Assembly (NCBI RefSeq): GCF_002970935.1 | Contig: NZ_CP027194.1 | Location: 2,356,001 to 2,420,000 of the forward strand | Length of the DNA: 64,000 nt | Reading direction: 5' to 3' | From: Lactobacillus sp. CBA3606 | Lineage (GTDB): Bacteria > Bacillota > Bacilli > Lactobacillales > Lactobacillaceae | Part shown: positions 26,436 to 35,132 of the stretch, in pieces | How the letters are laid out: every line of letters starts with the position of its first letter | How positions within the stretch are numbered: the first letter of the stretch is position 1 | Position numbers and translations under genes: made by a program | The notes under the pieces: model-generated | Databases searched by the model: none | What the model was told of the DNA's origin: nothing | Seen by the model: only the letters and a program-made list of their open reading frames with translations

Positions 26436-28109
26436 GTATTCCCCACGCATGTGGGGGTGATCCTGATCTATCCGCTTGGTCAATCAAAAAAATGCAGTAT
26501 TCCCCACGCATGTGGGGGTGATCCCAGCCGATTGGTCACCGCTAACTGTGTTTCCCGTATTCCCCACGCATGTGGGGGTGATCCTGCCGGTCAGACCACG
26601 GGTTAAACGTGATTACTGTATTCCCCACGCATGTGGGGGTGATCCTTGGAATGACGTATTTTTCAATCTCATCTAACAGTATTCCCCACGCATGTGGGGG
26701 TGATCCTGATAAATCAGGAAATACAGCAACTTCGTGGGAGTATTCCCCACGCATGTGGGGGTGATCCCAATGAGAACAGATTTAATCAAGGAGACGAAAT
26801 GTATTCCCCACGCATGTGGGGGTGATCCCGTTAACAGCGTCGTTATTACTATCACTAACGCGTATTCCCCACGCATGTGGGGGTGATCCCTGGTTAGCAT
26901 CGCTCACAGACGATTCTGTGGTGTATTCCCCACGCATGTGGGGGTGATCCCGTATAAAGGCGTCTGGTCGGATATTATGAAATGTATTCCCCACGCATGT
27001 GGGGGTGATCCTATCCGTCAGGATCAGATAACAACGCATAAATTGTATTCCCCACGCATGTGGGGGTGATCCTCCCCAGTAGGTATCCCCACGCTTTGTC
27101 CGTCTGTATTCCCCACGCATGTGGGGGTGATCCCTGCGATTTACAAAGCATTATCTGGTGGTAAGAGTATTCCCCACGCATGTGGGGGTGATCCTAATGG
27201 GTCGACTGTGGCTGGACAGACGGCGGAGTATTCCCCACGCATGTGGGGGTGATCCTTAAATTTAGGAGGTAAAGAACGGCATCAAAGCGTATTCCCCACG
27301 CATGTGGGGGTGATCCTCACAGTGACCGGTTCAATCCTAGTCGCGTCCCGTATTCCCCACGCATGTGGGGGTGATCCTTTCGTTCGAGCTAACGGCAGGC
27401 TCGTCTAAAAGTATTCCCCACGCATGTGGGGGTGATCCTCTTATTCAAAGTATTCTGTGATGATTAATTCAGTATTCCCCACGCATGTGGGGGTGATCCT
27501 TAGTGGTAGTAATGCGACAGCAATCCGGTCATGTATTCCCCACGCATGTGGGGGTGATCCTGTTAGCGTGATTAATAAGCGGTAATTCGCCACGTATTCC
27601 CCACGCATGTGGGGGTGATCCTCGGTTCCAGCCGGATTATTCGTTGCCCCGGCTGTATTCCCCACGCATGTGGGGGTGATCCCGCTATCGGCATTTGATT
27701 TAACAGCATTGAAATGTATTCCCCACGCATGTGGGGGTGATCCCGGGAACAGCAGTATCACTGGAAGAAACCGCAGGTATTCCCCACGCATGTGGGGGTG
27801 ATCCTTTCTGGTCGAACTTAGTAAAAATCGCCAAATAGTATTCCCCACGCATGTGGGGGTGATCCTGGCAAGTGGCTGGTATACCGATCAGTTTACCGGT
27901 GTTCCCCACGCATGTGGGGGTGATCCCACCCATAATTTTACCCGCTAGTCCAACTGTTCGTATTCCCCACGCATGTGGGGGTGATCCTATGACCGAATCG
28001 CAATTGCGCTAATTCCTGTAGTATTCCCCACGCATGTGGGGGTGATCCTTTGGATAGTTGGAAGCAACGCGGCGTTAAGCAGTATTCCCCACGCATGTGG
28101 GGGTGATTC
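26436..28109 (+). CRISPR. type I-E CRISPR array, 28 repeats and 27 spacers
   Basis: Repeats of 28 bases with the palindromic core CCCCACGCATGTGGGG begin at 26436 and recur every 61 bases; counting each start gives 28 copies ending with the one at 28082. Spacers are 33 bases, except spacer 2 (26525-26556), which is 32. Repeats 1 to 24, 26 and 27 look identical; repeat 25 (27899) has G for A at position 3, and repeat 28 ends GATTCC with an extra T. Every spacer starts with T or C, so the functional repeat is probably 29 bases with a variable last base. Repeat sequence and lengths fit type I-E. No cas gene is in the window. Confidence 0.98.
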
Positions 28110-28182
28110 CTGGTGAAGGAGTCGATGCTGGTTCAGCTACCGGTGTTGTCGCAAGTGTTGATTCTGAATTATCATCTGCCAT
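28110..28182 (-). pseudogene. truncated N-terminus of a phage scaffold-like protein
   Basis: An ATG at 28182 with GAAGGAAG upstream opens a frame starting MADDNSESTLATTPVAEP and going on STPSPG, an acidic and Pro/Thr/Ala-rich start typical of phage scaffolding proteins that follow minor capsid genes. After 24 codons the frame enters CRISPR repeat 28 and stops in the last spacer (stop at 28075-28077). The rest of the gene is absent. Confidence 0.5.
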
Positions 28183-28256
28183 TTTTTTGCTTCCTTCAAA
28201 ATTTAGGTATAAAAAATGAGCCTTTTAATGCCATGCTTAGGGCAATAAAAAACACG

Positions 28257-28460
28257 CTATCCAGCGTGCCACACAATTCGTTTAATTTGCGATGCTTTGA
28301 TGCTAATCGTATCCCAATCCTCTGGTCCGCTACCGATATCCGCTTCAAATCCAGTTGTTGGGTCTTTAGGAACAAACACAATGGTGGCTTCACGACCATC
28401 AGTTAGCTCTACTATGTCGAACTCACAAATATCCCGTGAATCAACGCTCGCTTTTTCCAT
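28257..28460 (-). CDS. small phage-type protein, intact
   Basis: A 67-residue acidic protein starting MEKASVDSRDICEFDIVEL, with a strand-rich centre (GREATIVFVPKDPTTGFEAD) and the ending IKRIVWHAG. The ribosome binding site AGGAGG nine bases upstream is perfect (a second ATG is directly before). I do not recognise the family. It lies between the broken minor capsid gene and the scaffold-like start in the same direction, where small phage proteins are usual. It is the only uninterrupted gene of the fragment. Confidence 0.55.
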   Translation of the reverse strand: MEKASVDSRDICEFDIVELTDGREATIVFVPKDPTTGFEADIGSGPEDWDTISIKASQIKRIVWHAG

Positions 28461-28497
28461 CATTGTGTTTATCCTCCTTTACATAAATTGAAGTTAA

Positions 28498-29285
28498 TTA
28501 CATTTCTTTAGAATCCTCGTCATCAATCCAGGCAGTTCGTATACGTTTAGTCTTACCATTGGGACTTTCAATCATGTATCCACTTGATAAAAGTCATGCC
28601 GTGGCCGTGATTACCCTTCTTAACTACTCGTGAATGTGGCAATACGCTTTGAACCTAATTTATTAAATCCTTATAGTTGTTTTGAGTATAACCCCAGGAT
28701 GAGTTAAAAACTATTGCTTTATTCTTTCCAACTGGATGTTCAGGATTTAATGCATAATCTCGTAACATAGGCACAGGGATGATCGCAGCTTGATAACGTG
28801 GCAATAGTTCCATATTGTTTTTGGCATGGCTGTATGGTAGCTTAATTTTTTCACGATTGTATTGTCGCATAAGTCCGTGGTGTTTAATAAAGTCGTTCAG
28901 TATTGACTGCCGTCTGCCAATCAATTGTTGAGCGTTAGTAACTTCGCTTTAATCACCTAATTCATTAGCAGCTACTAATTTTCTGCGTGCCCGGCGAACC
29001 TCACGTTCAGGCCGTCGTTGCGACTGTTCTAATTGACGCATTCTCCTCATCACTCTGTTGCGTCACAGGCATAGCCCCAATACCATCAACATAAGGTATT
29101 GTATAGTGACGGCAATTAATACCACCAACGCCGGTAATCGTACCGTATCCTGTTGTTGATTCGAAATCTGGATACTTGTCCGTATTACCGTCCAAGGAAT
29201 AGACCTGGTCTTGATACTGCAAGTGGCTTGGTCGACATCCAATGTGAGAACTAACCTTCACTAACGAGCGATACTGGCGATATCT
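28498..29285 (-). pseudogene. decayed phage minor capsid protein with DUF6883-like C-terminus
   Basis: From the right end: SLVKVSSHIGCRPSH, then QDQVYSLDGNTDKYPDF and TGYGTITGVGGINCRHY match the C-terminal part of phage minor capsid proteins (Phage_min_cap2). After a frameshift near 29040 the reading continues as QLEQSQRRPEREVRRARRKL, then a stop near 28950, then QLIGRRQSILNDFIKHHGL. A DUF6883-like domain follows: LLPRYQAAIIPVPMLRDYAL, KAIVFNSSWGYT, another break near 28655, and IESPNGKTKRIRTAWIDD before a stop at 28498. At least three disruptions make it non-functional. Confidence 0.7.
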
Positions 29286-29313
29286 ATATTCTCCATGCAT
29301 GTGAGGGTGATTT
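29286..29313 (+). repeat. relic CRISPR repeat
   Basis: These 28 bases match the array repeat at 22 of 28 positions, in the same orientation. All six differences are transitions (positions 1, 7, 11, 19, 27 and 28 of the repeat), as expected from old point decay. It lies 1,176 bases after the end of the last array repeat and directly borders the phage fragment. Confidence 0.8.
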
Positions 29314-29381
29314 CAGTGGCTTTTAAGCGTAAGAGGTACGTTTTATTCAGTATTTGCCATGGACGCCAAGCATCATACAAA

Positions 29382-29430
29382 ATAAGCGACGGTTACGAAA
29401 CCAGTAATCAGTTTCGTAACCGTCGCTTAT
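29382..29430 (-). terminator. asnA terminator hairpin
   Basis: A perfect 20-base inverted repeat (29382-29401 and 29411-29430) with a 9-base loop. On the minus strand it is followed by TTTTGT, and it lies about 40 bases after the asnA stop. The T-run is short, but the stem is unusually long. Confidence 0.7.
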
Positions 29431-29468
29431 CTAAAATCCTAAAAGGTTATTTCAATTGTCGTTTAAAC

Positions 29469-30476
29469 TTAAAGTAAGTGAATCCCGTTAGCTTCGCATT
29501 GGTCAATCATGGTTTGTGGCCATAAAGCCGCTTGCACTTCACCAACATGCGCTTTGCCTAATAACAACATGCAAAGGCGTGATTGTCCAATACCGCCACC
29601 GATGGTGAAGGGAAGTTCATCATGTAAAATCATTTGGTGATAGGGGAACTTGAGACGATCTTCAGCATCCGCTAACTTAAGTTGACGGGCCATTGATTCG
29701 GCATCTACCCGAATACCCATGCTAGAAACTTCGAGAGCGATTTGTAATGGTTCGTACCAGAATAAAATGTCGCCGTTTAATTGCCAGTCATCGTAGTCTG
29801 GGGCGCGGCCATCATGGCGCTTACCGCTGTGAAGTTCACCACCAATTTGCATTAAGAAGACGGCCCCGAGTTTTTTACAGATGGCATTTTCCCGTTCTTT
29901 CGGGGTCATATCTGGATAGCGGTCTTCCAATTCTTGGGTGGTCATGAAGTGAATTTCGTCTGGTAAATGGTGCACCGCTTGTGGGAACTTGTACCAAACT
30001 TCGTGTTCCATATGCTTAATGACTTTGAAAATGGTTTTGACAGTTTGCTTCAGGGTATCTAAGTTACGTTCATCTTTGGCGATAACTTTTTCCCAATCCC
30101 ATTGGTCGACATAAGCCGAATGAAGGTTGTCTAAATCTTCGTCTTTACGAATGGCGTTCATGTTGGTATAGAGGCCAGTGTGTAATTCAAAGCCATAACG
30201 ATGTAAGGCCATCCGTTTCCATTTGGCTAATGAATGCACGATTTCAATCGTTTGATCGGGTAAGTCTTGCATTGTAAAGGAAACAGGGGTTTCAACGCCG
30301 TTTAAATTATCGTTTAGCCCGGTTGATTTTTCAACAAACATTGGCGCTGACAAACGTGATAAGTTGAGTTCTTTACCGAATTCATCTTGGAAAGTTTCAC
30401 GAATGTAACGAATGGCAGTCTGAGTTTCTTTAACTGATAACTTAGGATCATATGATTTTGGAATAATTAAATGCAT
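29469..30476 (-). CDS. asnA: aspartate--ammonia ligase (asparagine synthetase A)
   Basis: A 335-residue cytoplasmic enzyme that makes asparagine from aspartate, ammonia and ATP, with the class II aminoacyl-tRNA synthetase fold. Family blocks seen: [54 protein letters not shown] and, near the end, [17 protein letters not shown]. Length is typical. The ATG follows AAGGAG. A T-box leader lies directly upstream, so expression should rise when charged tRNA-Asn is scarce. Confidence 0.97.
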   Translation of the reverse strand: MHLIIPKSYDPKLSVKETQTAIRYIRETFQDEFGKELNLSRLSAPMFVEKSTGLNDNLNGVETPVSFTMQDLPDQTIEIVHSLAKWKRMALHRYGFELHTGLYTNMNAIRKDEDLDNLHSAYVDQWDWEKVIAKDERNLDTLKQTVKTIFKVIKHMEHEVWYKFPQAVHHLPDEIHFMTTQELEDRYPDMTPKERENAICKKLGAVFLMQIGGELHSGKRHDGRAPDYDDWQLNGDILFWYEPLQIALEVSSMGIRVDAESMARQLKLADAEDRLKFPYHQMILHDELPFTIGGGIGQSRLCMLLLGKAHVGEVQAALWPQTMIDQCEANGIHLL

Positions 30477-30514
30477 AATGTGGCACTCCTTTGGGGTTTT
30501 AAATTAACAAGACG

Positions 30515-30805
30515 AAAAAAGTCTCCCGTCTCTTGACTAAATCAAGGGACGAAAGACTTTTTTCGCGGTACCACCCAAGTTGTTTATCTTACAATAAACC
30601 AGCTTTAAATAGCGTACTAACATACGCCACCGATGATAACGTACCGGCCAACGACTAATCCTACTTTAACTAAGTTATTTCAGTTAGCAACTAAGAAAGT
30701 GTTTTTCGGCTAATTCAAGGTCTGATCAGGTTTCCACTAAGCCCCGATTCACTGGCAGGTTGAATTAACGTACTCCTCTTTCCTCCGTTTTTTATCTTGT
30801 GTCAT
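30515..30805 (-). promoter_or_regulatory. T-box leader of asnA
   Basis: The minus strand contains the T-box core TGGGTGGTACCGCG (30564-30579 region), which pairs with the tRNA acceptor end, followed by an intrinsic terminator stem (AGTCTTTCGTCCC ... GGGAGACT, 30515-30563) with a T-run. About 220 bases of structured leader precede it, with the typical GC-poor stem I region. From the gene controlled, the specifier should be an Asn codon, but I did not locate it with certainty. The leader start is approximate. Confidence 0.92.
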
Positions 30806-30880
30806 TAATATTAGCACTCATTTTTAAAAAGTAAACCCTAAAATTAAAATTCAGCGAGTGATTATGGCCGACTTTCTCAT

Positions 30881-32287
30881 TTAATCATTGAGATTATAGC
30901 GTAATTTCATTTGTTCGGAACCTGCAATGACCATATCACCTAATAATTTGGTTTGGCGGCGCATCGATTCATCAGCTAGTTGTTGGTTAGCAGCGGCTAA
31001 ATAGGTTTGAATCTTAGTCTGTCGGCTTAAACCAGCATCGGTGGTGTGTTGAATCTGACGATAAGCGCTCATGGCGTTTAAGTCAAAGCTATTCCGCATA
31101 TCAACGTAAAAATCGTAGTTGGTATCGCCTAATAAGGCAGTGGTACAGCTTAACCAGTACATATTATTCAAGTTAAAGGTACCATCCGCATCTTTATAGC
31201 TAGCAGGGGTATCGGTGACATTTGAATAAAAAGGAACGACGGTATTAAACGTATTGGCACCAAATGCGAGCCAATGAATCCCAGCAATTTCAGCGGGGAC
31301 ATGATTCCGAATCTGCAAAATATGCACATCATGATTACGATTAATCCCAATTGGTCGGAACAAGGTCTTATCTGCTTCGGTACCACTACCGTAAACATCG
31401 TATTTCGTATTTTCGTAGTGCGAGCTCAAAACGAACTTAACGTCTTCAATCGAAATTTTCCGATTAGCATGACAAATAAAAGGTAAATCTTGGGCCATCG
31501 GGTCTTGTTCAACTGCTGGCGTGAAGTATTTTTGACCAAACCAAGCACGCGGATTATTGTAAACAGTGTCTTTAATCGTTGCGCTACCAAAGATGTGGCG
31601 TAAGTTGTAGTGATCAAAGTCTGGATTAAGATCATTATCATTGATGAACTGTTCTAAATCAGCAGAAGCCATAGTGTCTGCAGTGCTGAAATCAAAGGCA
31701 TCGATGTTCATCCGGTTAGGTGCAACTACGTAAGCGTCATCAGGAATTCGTTTGGCAGCCCAATGGTGCCCACCAATGGTTTCTAACCACCAAATTTCGT
31801 TGTTATCAGAGAACGCAATCCCATTAGGTTCATAAGTCCCATAGGTTTTTAAGAGGTTGCCTAGGCGTTCGACCCCTTCCTTTGCACTATGAATATAAGG
31901 CAAGACTAGAGTGACCAAGTCCTCTTCACCAATACCATCGGTAACGAATGGATCAAGGCCTAAAACGCGTGAGTTAGTCGTAATGGTTTCAGTTGCAGAC
32001 ATTGCGATATTTTCACTATTAATCCCGGCTGCTGGCCAAGTCCCATTAGTGAGAATTGAGTTAGGAATCGACGTGTACCGCAACGGATTGGCTGGTAAAT
32101 CCATGTTGAATTTGCTTAAGACTGCTTGATAGTGGCGGGGTTGATCAGCAGGATTAACGACTACTAATCGTTCGGGATCTAAAGCTTCGTGACCATCATC
32201 ATTACGAGAAATAATGGTTGATCCATCGATTGAGGCCTTTTTACCAACGAGAATGGTGGTACAAGAACCTTTAATACGTTTTGTCAT
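30881..32287 (-). CDS. pepD: C69-family dipeptidase
   Basis: A 468-residue Ntn-hydrolase dipeptidase of family C69. The nucleophile is Cys9 in [25 protein letters not shown], which becomes N-terminal after removal of the first eight residues. Further family blocks are [19 protein letters not shown] and [22 protein letters not shown]. It acts on a broad range of dipeptides inside the cell. ATG at 32287 follows AAAGGAAG. It is a single gene with no close partner. Confidence 0.93.
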   Translation of the reverse strand: MTKRIKGSCTTILVGKKASIDGSTIISRNDDGHEALDPERLVVVNPADQPRHYQAVLSKFNMDLPANPLRYTSIPNSILTNGTWPAAGINSENIAMSATETITTNSRVLGLDPFVTDGIGEEDLVTLVLPYIHSAKEGVERLGNLLKTYGTYEPNGIAFSDNNEIWWLETIGGHHWAAKRIPDDAYVVAPNRMNIDAFDFSTADTMASADLEQFINDNDLNPDFDHYNLRHIFGSATIKDTVYNNPRAWFGQKYFTPAVEQDPMAQDLPFICHANRKISIEDVKFVLSSHYENTKYDVYGSGTEADKTLFRPIGINRNHDVHILQIRNHVPAEIAGIHWLAFGANTFNTVVPFYSNVTDTPASYKDADGTFNLNNMYWLSCTTALLGDTNYDFYVDMRNSFDLNAMSAYRQIQHTTDAGLSRQTKIQTYLAAANQQLADESMRRQTKLLGDMVIAGSEQMKLRYNLND

Positions 32288-32348
32288 ATGAACGACACTT
32301 CCTTTAAGTTATTAAAGCCATTATACGCTTTCTAAGCAGTCAAAAAAA

Positions 32349-32596
32349 CTAGCTGGAAATCGGTTGGCCGACCATAAATTTCGTGATGACGAATTGGTGG
32401 CGCTGATTATAGTGACCTAATAAAGCTAATTGGACATTGGGCCGTAACTGATAGAAGCGGGTCAAGGCATGTTGGACGATTAAGCAGTTAATGGGTGGTG
32501 CTGCGGTCAGTGGTGTGACGCGGAGGTACAAAAAGGATCGAATTTTAAAATTTTAGTTTGATTGTCAAATTTAACCAGTTGGTTTTGATTAGCCAT
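32349..32596 (-). pseudogene. small hypothetical gene broken by a one-base deletion
   Basis: An ATG at 32596 with GAGGTGAG upstream starts MANQNQLVKFDNQTKILKF, then DPF, and after codon 23 falls into a stop. The other frame, starting exactly there, gives LYLRVTPLTAAPPINCL and runs 60 codons to 32349. Adding one T to the run of five T joins the two into an 82-residue protein. Either a real frameshift mutation or a sequencing error in the T-run. Function of the restored protein unknown. Confidence 0.6.
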
Positions 32597-32744
32597 AGAC
32601 TCACCTCAATAGTCATTATACGAACAAACGTTCTCTTTTGCCAGTAAGAGAACGTTAATAATGCGTAAAAAGCTAAATTTAAAGCTATAAAAATTTGGCA
32701 TCTCTTGGTATGATAAAACATGGTTAATAAAAGGGGGCTTGGTG

Positions 32745-32945
32745 ATGGCACGTGGACGGCGAGCGACATATACTGAAAGAATTGAGATTGTTCAATATAC
32801 GTTAGCGCATGATAATAATTATCAGCAGGCCGCTGATAAGTTTAAAGTATCCTATTCGCAAGTGTATACTTGGGTCCGGAAATATCAGCAAGCGGGTGCC
32901 GACGGTTTGGTTGATCATCGTGGTCGGCCGAAACAGTCAAAATAA
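32745..32945 (+). CDS. lone helix-turn-helix protein, IS3/IS150 OrfA-like
   Basis: A 66-residue basic protein: MARGRRATYTERIEIVQYTL, then NNYQQAADKFKVSYSQVYTWVRKYQQAGADGLVDHRGR. This is the helix-turn-helix of IS3-family first-frame proteins (pattern AAxxFxVSxxQVYxWVRKY, GLxDxRGR). The rest of a transposase is missing and no inverted repeats or second frame are near, so it is either an insertion-sequence remnant or a small domesticated DNA-binding protein. RBS AGGGGG; alternative GTG/TTG starts are 3 and 6 bases upstream. Confidence 0.65.
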   Translation: MARGRRATYTERIEIVQYTLAHDNNYQQAADKFKVSYSQVYTWVRKYQQAGADGLVDHRGRPKQSK

Positions 32946-32971
32946 CGGGATTACATAAAAAGCATTGTGTT

Positions 32972-33022
32972 CATTAAAGGGTCGGTAGTTGATGATTAGA
33001 ATCAACTGCCGACCCTTTAATG
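32972..33022. terminator. bidirectional terminator-like hairpin
   Basis: A 22-base inverted repeat (32972-32993 and 33001-33022, one G-U pair) with a 7-base loop follows the HTH gene. T-rich ends (CCCTTTAATG) are short, so termination is likely but not certain. Confidence 0.55.
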
Positions 33023-33125
33023 ATAGTTGAGTGGCAAACCATTTTTTTTACGACCGCTCAAGTTGTAACTTGGTAAAATTCTCGGTAGAATAGAACCACT
33101 GAATTAAGACGGAGGAGCTTAGGTG

Positions 33126-34916
33126 ATGGACTTAGCGGCGGCACAACAAGTATTAAAAACAACGTTTGGTTATGATGAATTTCGGCCGGGACAAAAAGCG
33201 GTCATCGAACAAGTGTTGGCGGGAGAAAACACGTTAGCAATCATGCCAACTGGGGGCGGTAAATCGCTCTGTTATCAGATTCCAGCGTTACTCTTTGACG
33301 GATTGACGGTTGTTGTTTCACCGTTGATTTCATTGATGAAAGACCAAGTTGATGCGCTCAATGATAATGGAATTGCAGCCACGTTTATCAATAGTTCGCT
33401 GGACTATCAGGCGATTAATCAGCGGTTACAAGCCCTACGAGCAGGCGACTACACCTTACTCTATATTGCACCTGAACGGCTGGATTCACCCCAGTTTATT
33501 CGTGATTTAGGCCAGTTACCAATTAAATTATTGGCCATTGATGAGGCCCACTGTATTTCACAATGGGGGCATGATTTTCGACCGAGTTATTTAGCGTTGA
33601 GCACTGCCGTTGAGCAATTGCCGAGCCAGCCGCAAGTCTTGGCGTTAACAGCGACAGCAACGGAACAAGTTGCTAAGGATATTCGACACTTATTAAAGAT
33701 TGAACCAGATCATGAGGTGAACACGGGATTTGCCCGTGATAATTTGGATTTAGCGGTTGTGAAGGGCCAAGATACGGATCGTTATATTTTAGACTATCTG
33801 GCTGCTAACGCTAACGAAGCTGGAATTATTTATGCCAGTACTCGGAAAGAAGTCACGCGGTTAGCGGGGTTGTTGAATAAGCATCAGATTAAAGCGACCC
33901 AGTATCATGCGGGCTTGGATGACCAAGTGCGACGGCAAAATCAAGAAGATTTCTTGTATGATCGGGTACAAGTGATGGTGGCAACAAATGCGTTTGGCAT
34001 GGGGATTGATAAAAGCAATGTACGGTTTGTTATTCATGCCCAAGTTCCGGGAACCCTAGAAGCTTACTATCAAGAAGCTGGCCGGGCTGGTCGAGATGGC
34101 TTGCCGAGTACGGCGGTCTTAATGTACCGGGCCCAAGATGCACATATTCAGCATTTCTTTATTGATGAGTCCGAAATGGATACGGAACATAAGCATCGCG
34201 CCTATCAAAAACTCCAAGTCATGTCACAATATGCCAATACCCAAGGCTGTTTACAACAGTTTATTTTAAACTACTTTGGTGAGTCCTCTGAGCCGTGTGG
34301 GCGTTGTAGTAATTGTCAAGATGAACGGGAAGAACAAGACATTACCACGGCCACACAAAAAGTCCTTTCTTGTGTGGTGCGATTACATGCACGGTTTGGC
34401 AAAATTGTGGTGGCACAAGTATTAACGGGTGCTAATAATCAACGTGTTCGCGAGTCCCATCTGGATGACTTACCCACCTATGGGATAATGGCCGGTCAAC
34501 GACAAAAAAGTGTTGCTAGTTTGATTGATTTTTTAACAGCTACTGGGTATTTGCAAAGTATGGGTGGTCAGTATCCGACCTTAGGCGTGACTAAAACAGG
34601 CGTCGCCGTGCTTAAAGGCGAAACCAAGGTCTATCGCAAAACAGCGCAAACCGTGGAACGGTCGACGCCTGAAAATGATGCGTTATTTGAACAATTACGG
34701 ACCTTACGTCGGAGCTTGGCCGAAGCCCAACACGTGCCACCTTTTGTCATTTTTTCAGATAAGACATTGCATTCAATGGGTGAAATTATGCCGGAAACGG
34801 ATGCGGCCTTTTTGGACGTTAAAGGGGTTGGCGCCAGTAAGCTTGAAAAGTATGGTGAGACTTTCATGGCAACTATTCGGGCTTTTGCACATCAACAACC
34901 GGCAACGGCTGATTAA
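33126..34916 (+). CDS. recQ: ATP-dependent DNA helicase RecQ
   Basis: A 596-residue 3'-5' DNA helicase for recombinational repair. SF2 motifs: the Gln motif region YDEFRPGQ, Walker A PTGGGKS, IDEAHCISQWGHDFRP (motif II and the aromatic-rich loop), LALTATATEQV (III), and QEAGRAGRDG (VI). The RQC zinc-binding cysteines follow (GCLQQF ... CGRCSNC), and an HRDC domain ends the protein (LRRSLAEAQHVPPFVIFSDKTL). GGAGG precedes both a GTG at 33123 and the ATG at 33126. Length is typical for bacilli. Confidence 0.96.
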   Translation: MDLAAAQQVLKTTFGYDEFRPGQKAVIEQVLAGENTLAIMPTGGGKSLCYQIPALLFDGLTVVVSPLISLMKDQVDALNDNGIAATFINSSLDYQAINQRLQALRAGDYTLLYIAPERLDSPQFIRDLGQLPIKLLAIDEAHCISQWGHDFRPSYLALSTAVEQLPSQPQVLALTATATEQVAKDIRHLLKIEPDHEVNTGFARDNLDLAVVKGQDTDRYILDYLAANANEAGIIYASTRKEVTRLAGLLNKHQIKATQYHAGLDDQVRRQNQEDFLYDRVQVMVATNAFGMGIDKSNVRFVIHAQVPGTLEAYYQEAGRAGRDGLPSTAVLMYRAQDAHIQHFFIDESEMDTEHKHRAYQKLQVMSQYANTQGCLQQFILNYFGESSEPCGRCSNCQDEREEQDITTATQKVLSCVVRLHARFGKIVVAQVLTGANNQRVRESHLDDLPTYGIMAGQRQKSVASLIDFLTATGYLQSMGGQYPTLGVTKTGVAVLKGETKVYRKTAQTVERSTPENDALFEQLRTLRRSLAEAQHVPPFVIFSDKTLHSMGEIMPETDAAFLDVKGVGASKLEKYGETFMATIRAFAHQQPATAD

Positions 34917-35106
34917 GGGGTGGCGCTGTTCAGAAAACCATAAATATCACTCAGAACTTGACCAAAAGATGCGATGTTATTTTGGATGTTTGACATTAAG
35001 ACAATGTATGTCTGTCCGCTATGGCTAAAATTATTTGTGACATTCCAGCCACTGATAATGCCATGACTGCTATACCATGCTTGTACATACGAAGTGGTTA
35101 AGTTTT
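34913..35106 (-). pseudogene. C-terminal relic of a class C beta-lactamase-like serine hydrolase
   Basis: On the minus strand a frame of about 62 codons without start reads SYVQAWYSSHGIISGWNV, then FSHSGQTYIVLMSNIQNN and ends SATP before a stop that overlaps the recQ stop. The HSG block (the KTG/HSG motif of these enzymes) followed by a hydrophobic strand and MSN is the usual C-terminus of class C-like serine hydrolases in lactobacilli. The rest of the gene is gone; the upstream frame meets a stop at about 35107. Confidence 0.5.
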
Positions 35107-35132
35107 AGTTTAATACAGAGAGGATACCTAAA

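Larger units (their letters stand above)
28110..29285 (-). mobile_element. phage head-gene fragment lying between two CRISPR repeats
   Basis: This 1,176-base stretch reads on the minus strand as consecutive pieces of a phage morphogenesis region: the end of a minor capsid protein with a DUF6883-like tail, a 67-residue protein, and the start of a scaffold-like protein. It is bounded on the left by array repeat 28 and on the right by a degenerate repeat at 29286-29313. The reading frames at both ends run straight into the repeats. The boundaries are given by the repeats; the phage origin is inferred from the protein similarities. Confidence 0.65.

Noticed and set aside
27073-27105. Spacer 11 contains TATCCCCACGC, like part of the repeat, suggesting a self-derived spacer
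   Set aside because: Only 11 bases, one base short of the repeat's own spacing, and the rest is unrelated; likely coincidence.
26397-27933. Several open frames on both strands inside the CRISPR array reading repeated HPHMRGEY, ITPTCVGNT or SPPHAWG
   Set aside because: They are translations of the repeats in three frames; the 61-base period shifts the frame at each unit, and none has a ribosome binding site.
28113-28406. 97-codon plus-strand frame after the array
   Set aside because: It is the reverse of the phage gene start and the 67-residue gene, which have proper ribosome binding sites on the minus strand.
29350-29377. A possible second relic repeat 64 bases after the first
   Set aside because: Only 12 of 28 positions match, mostly in the first 14 bases; not clearly above chance.
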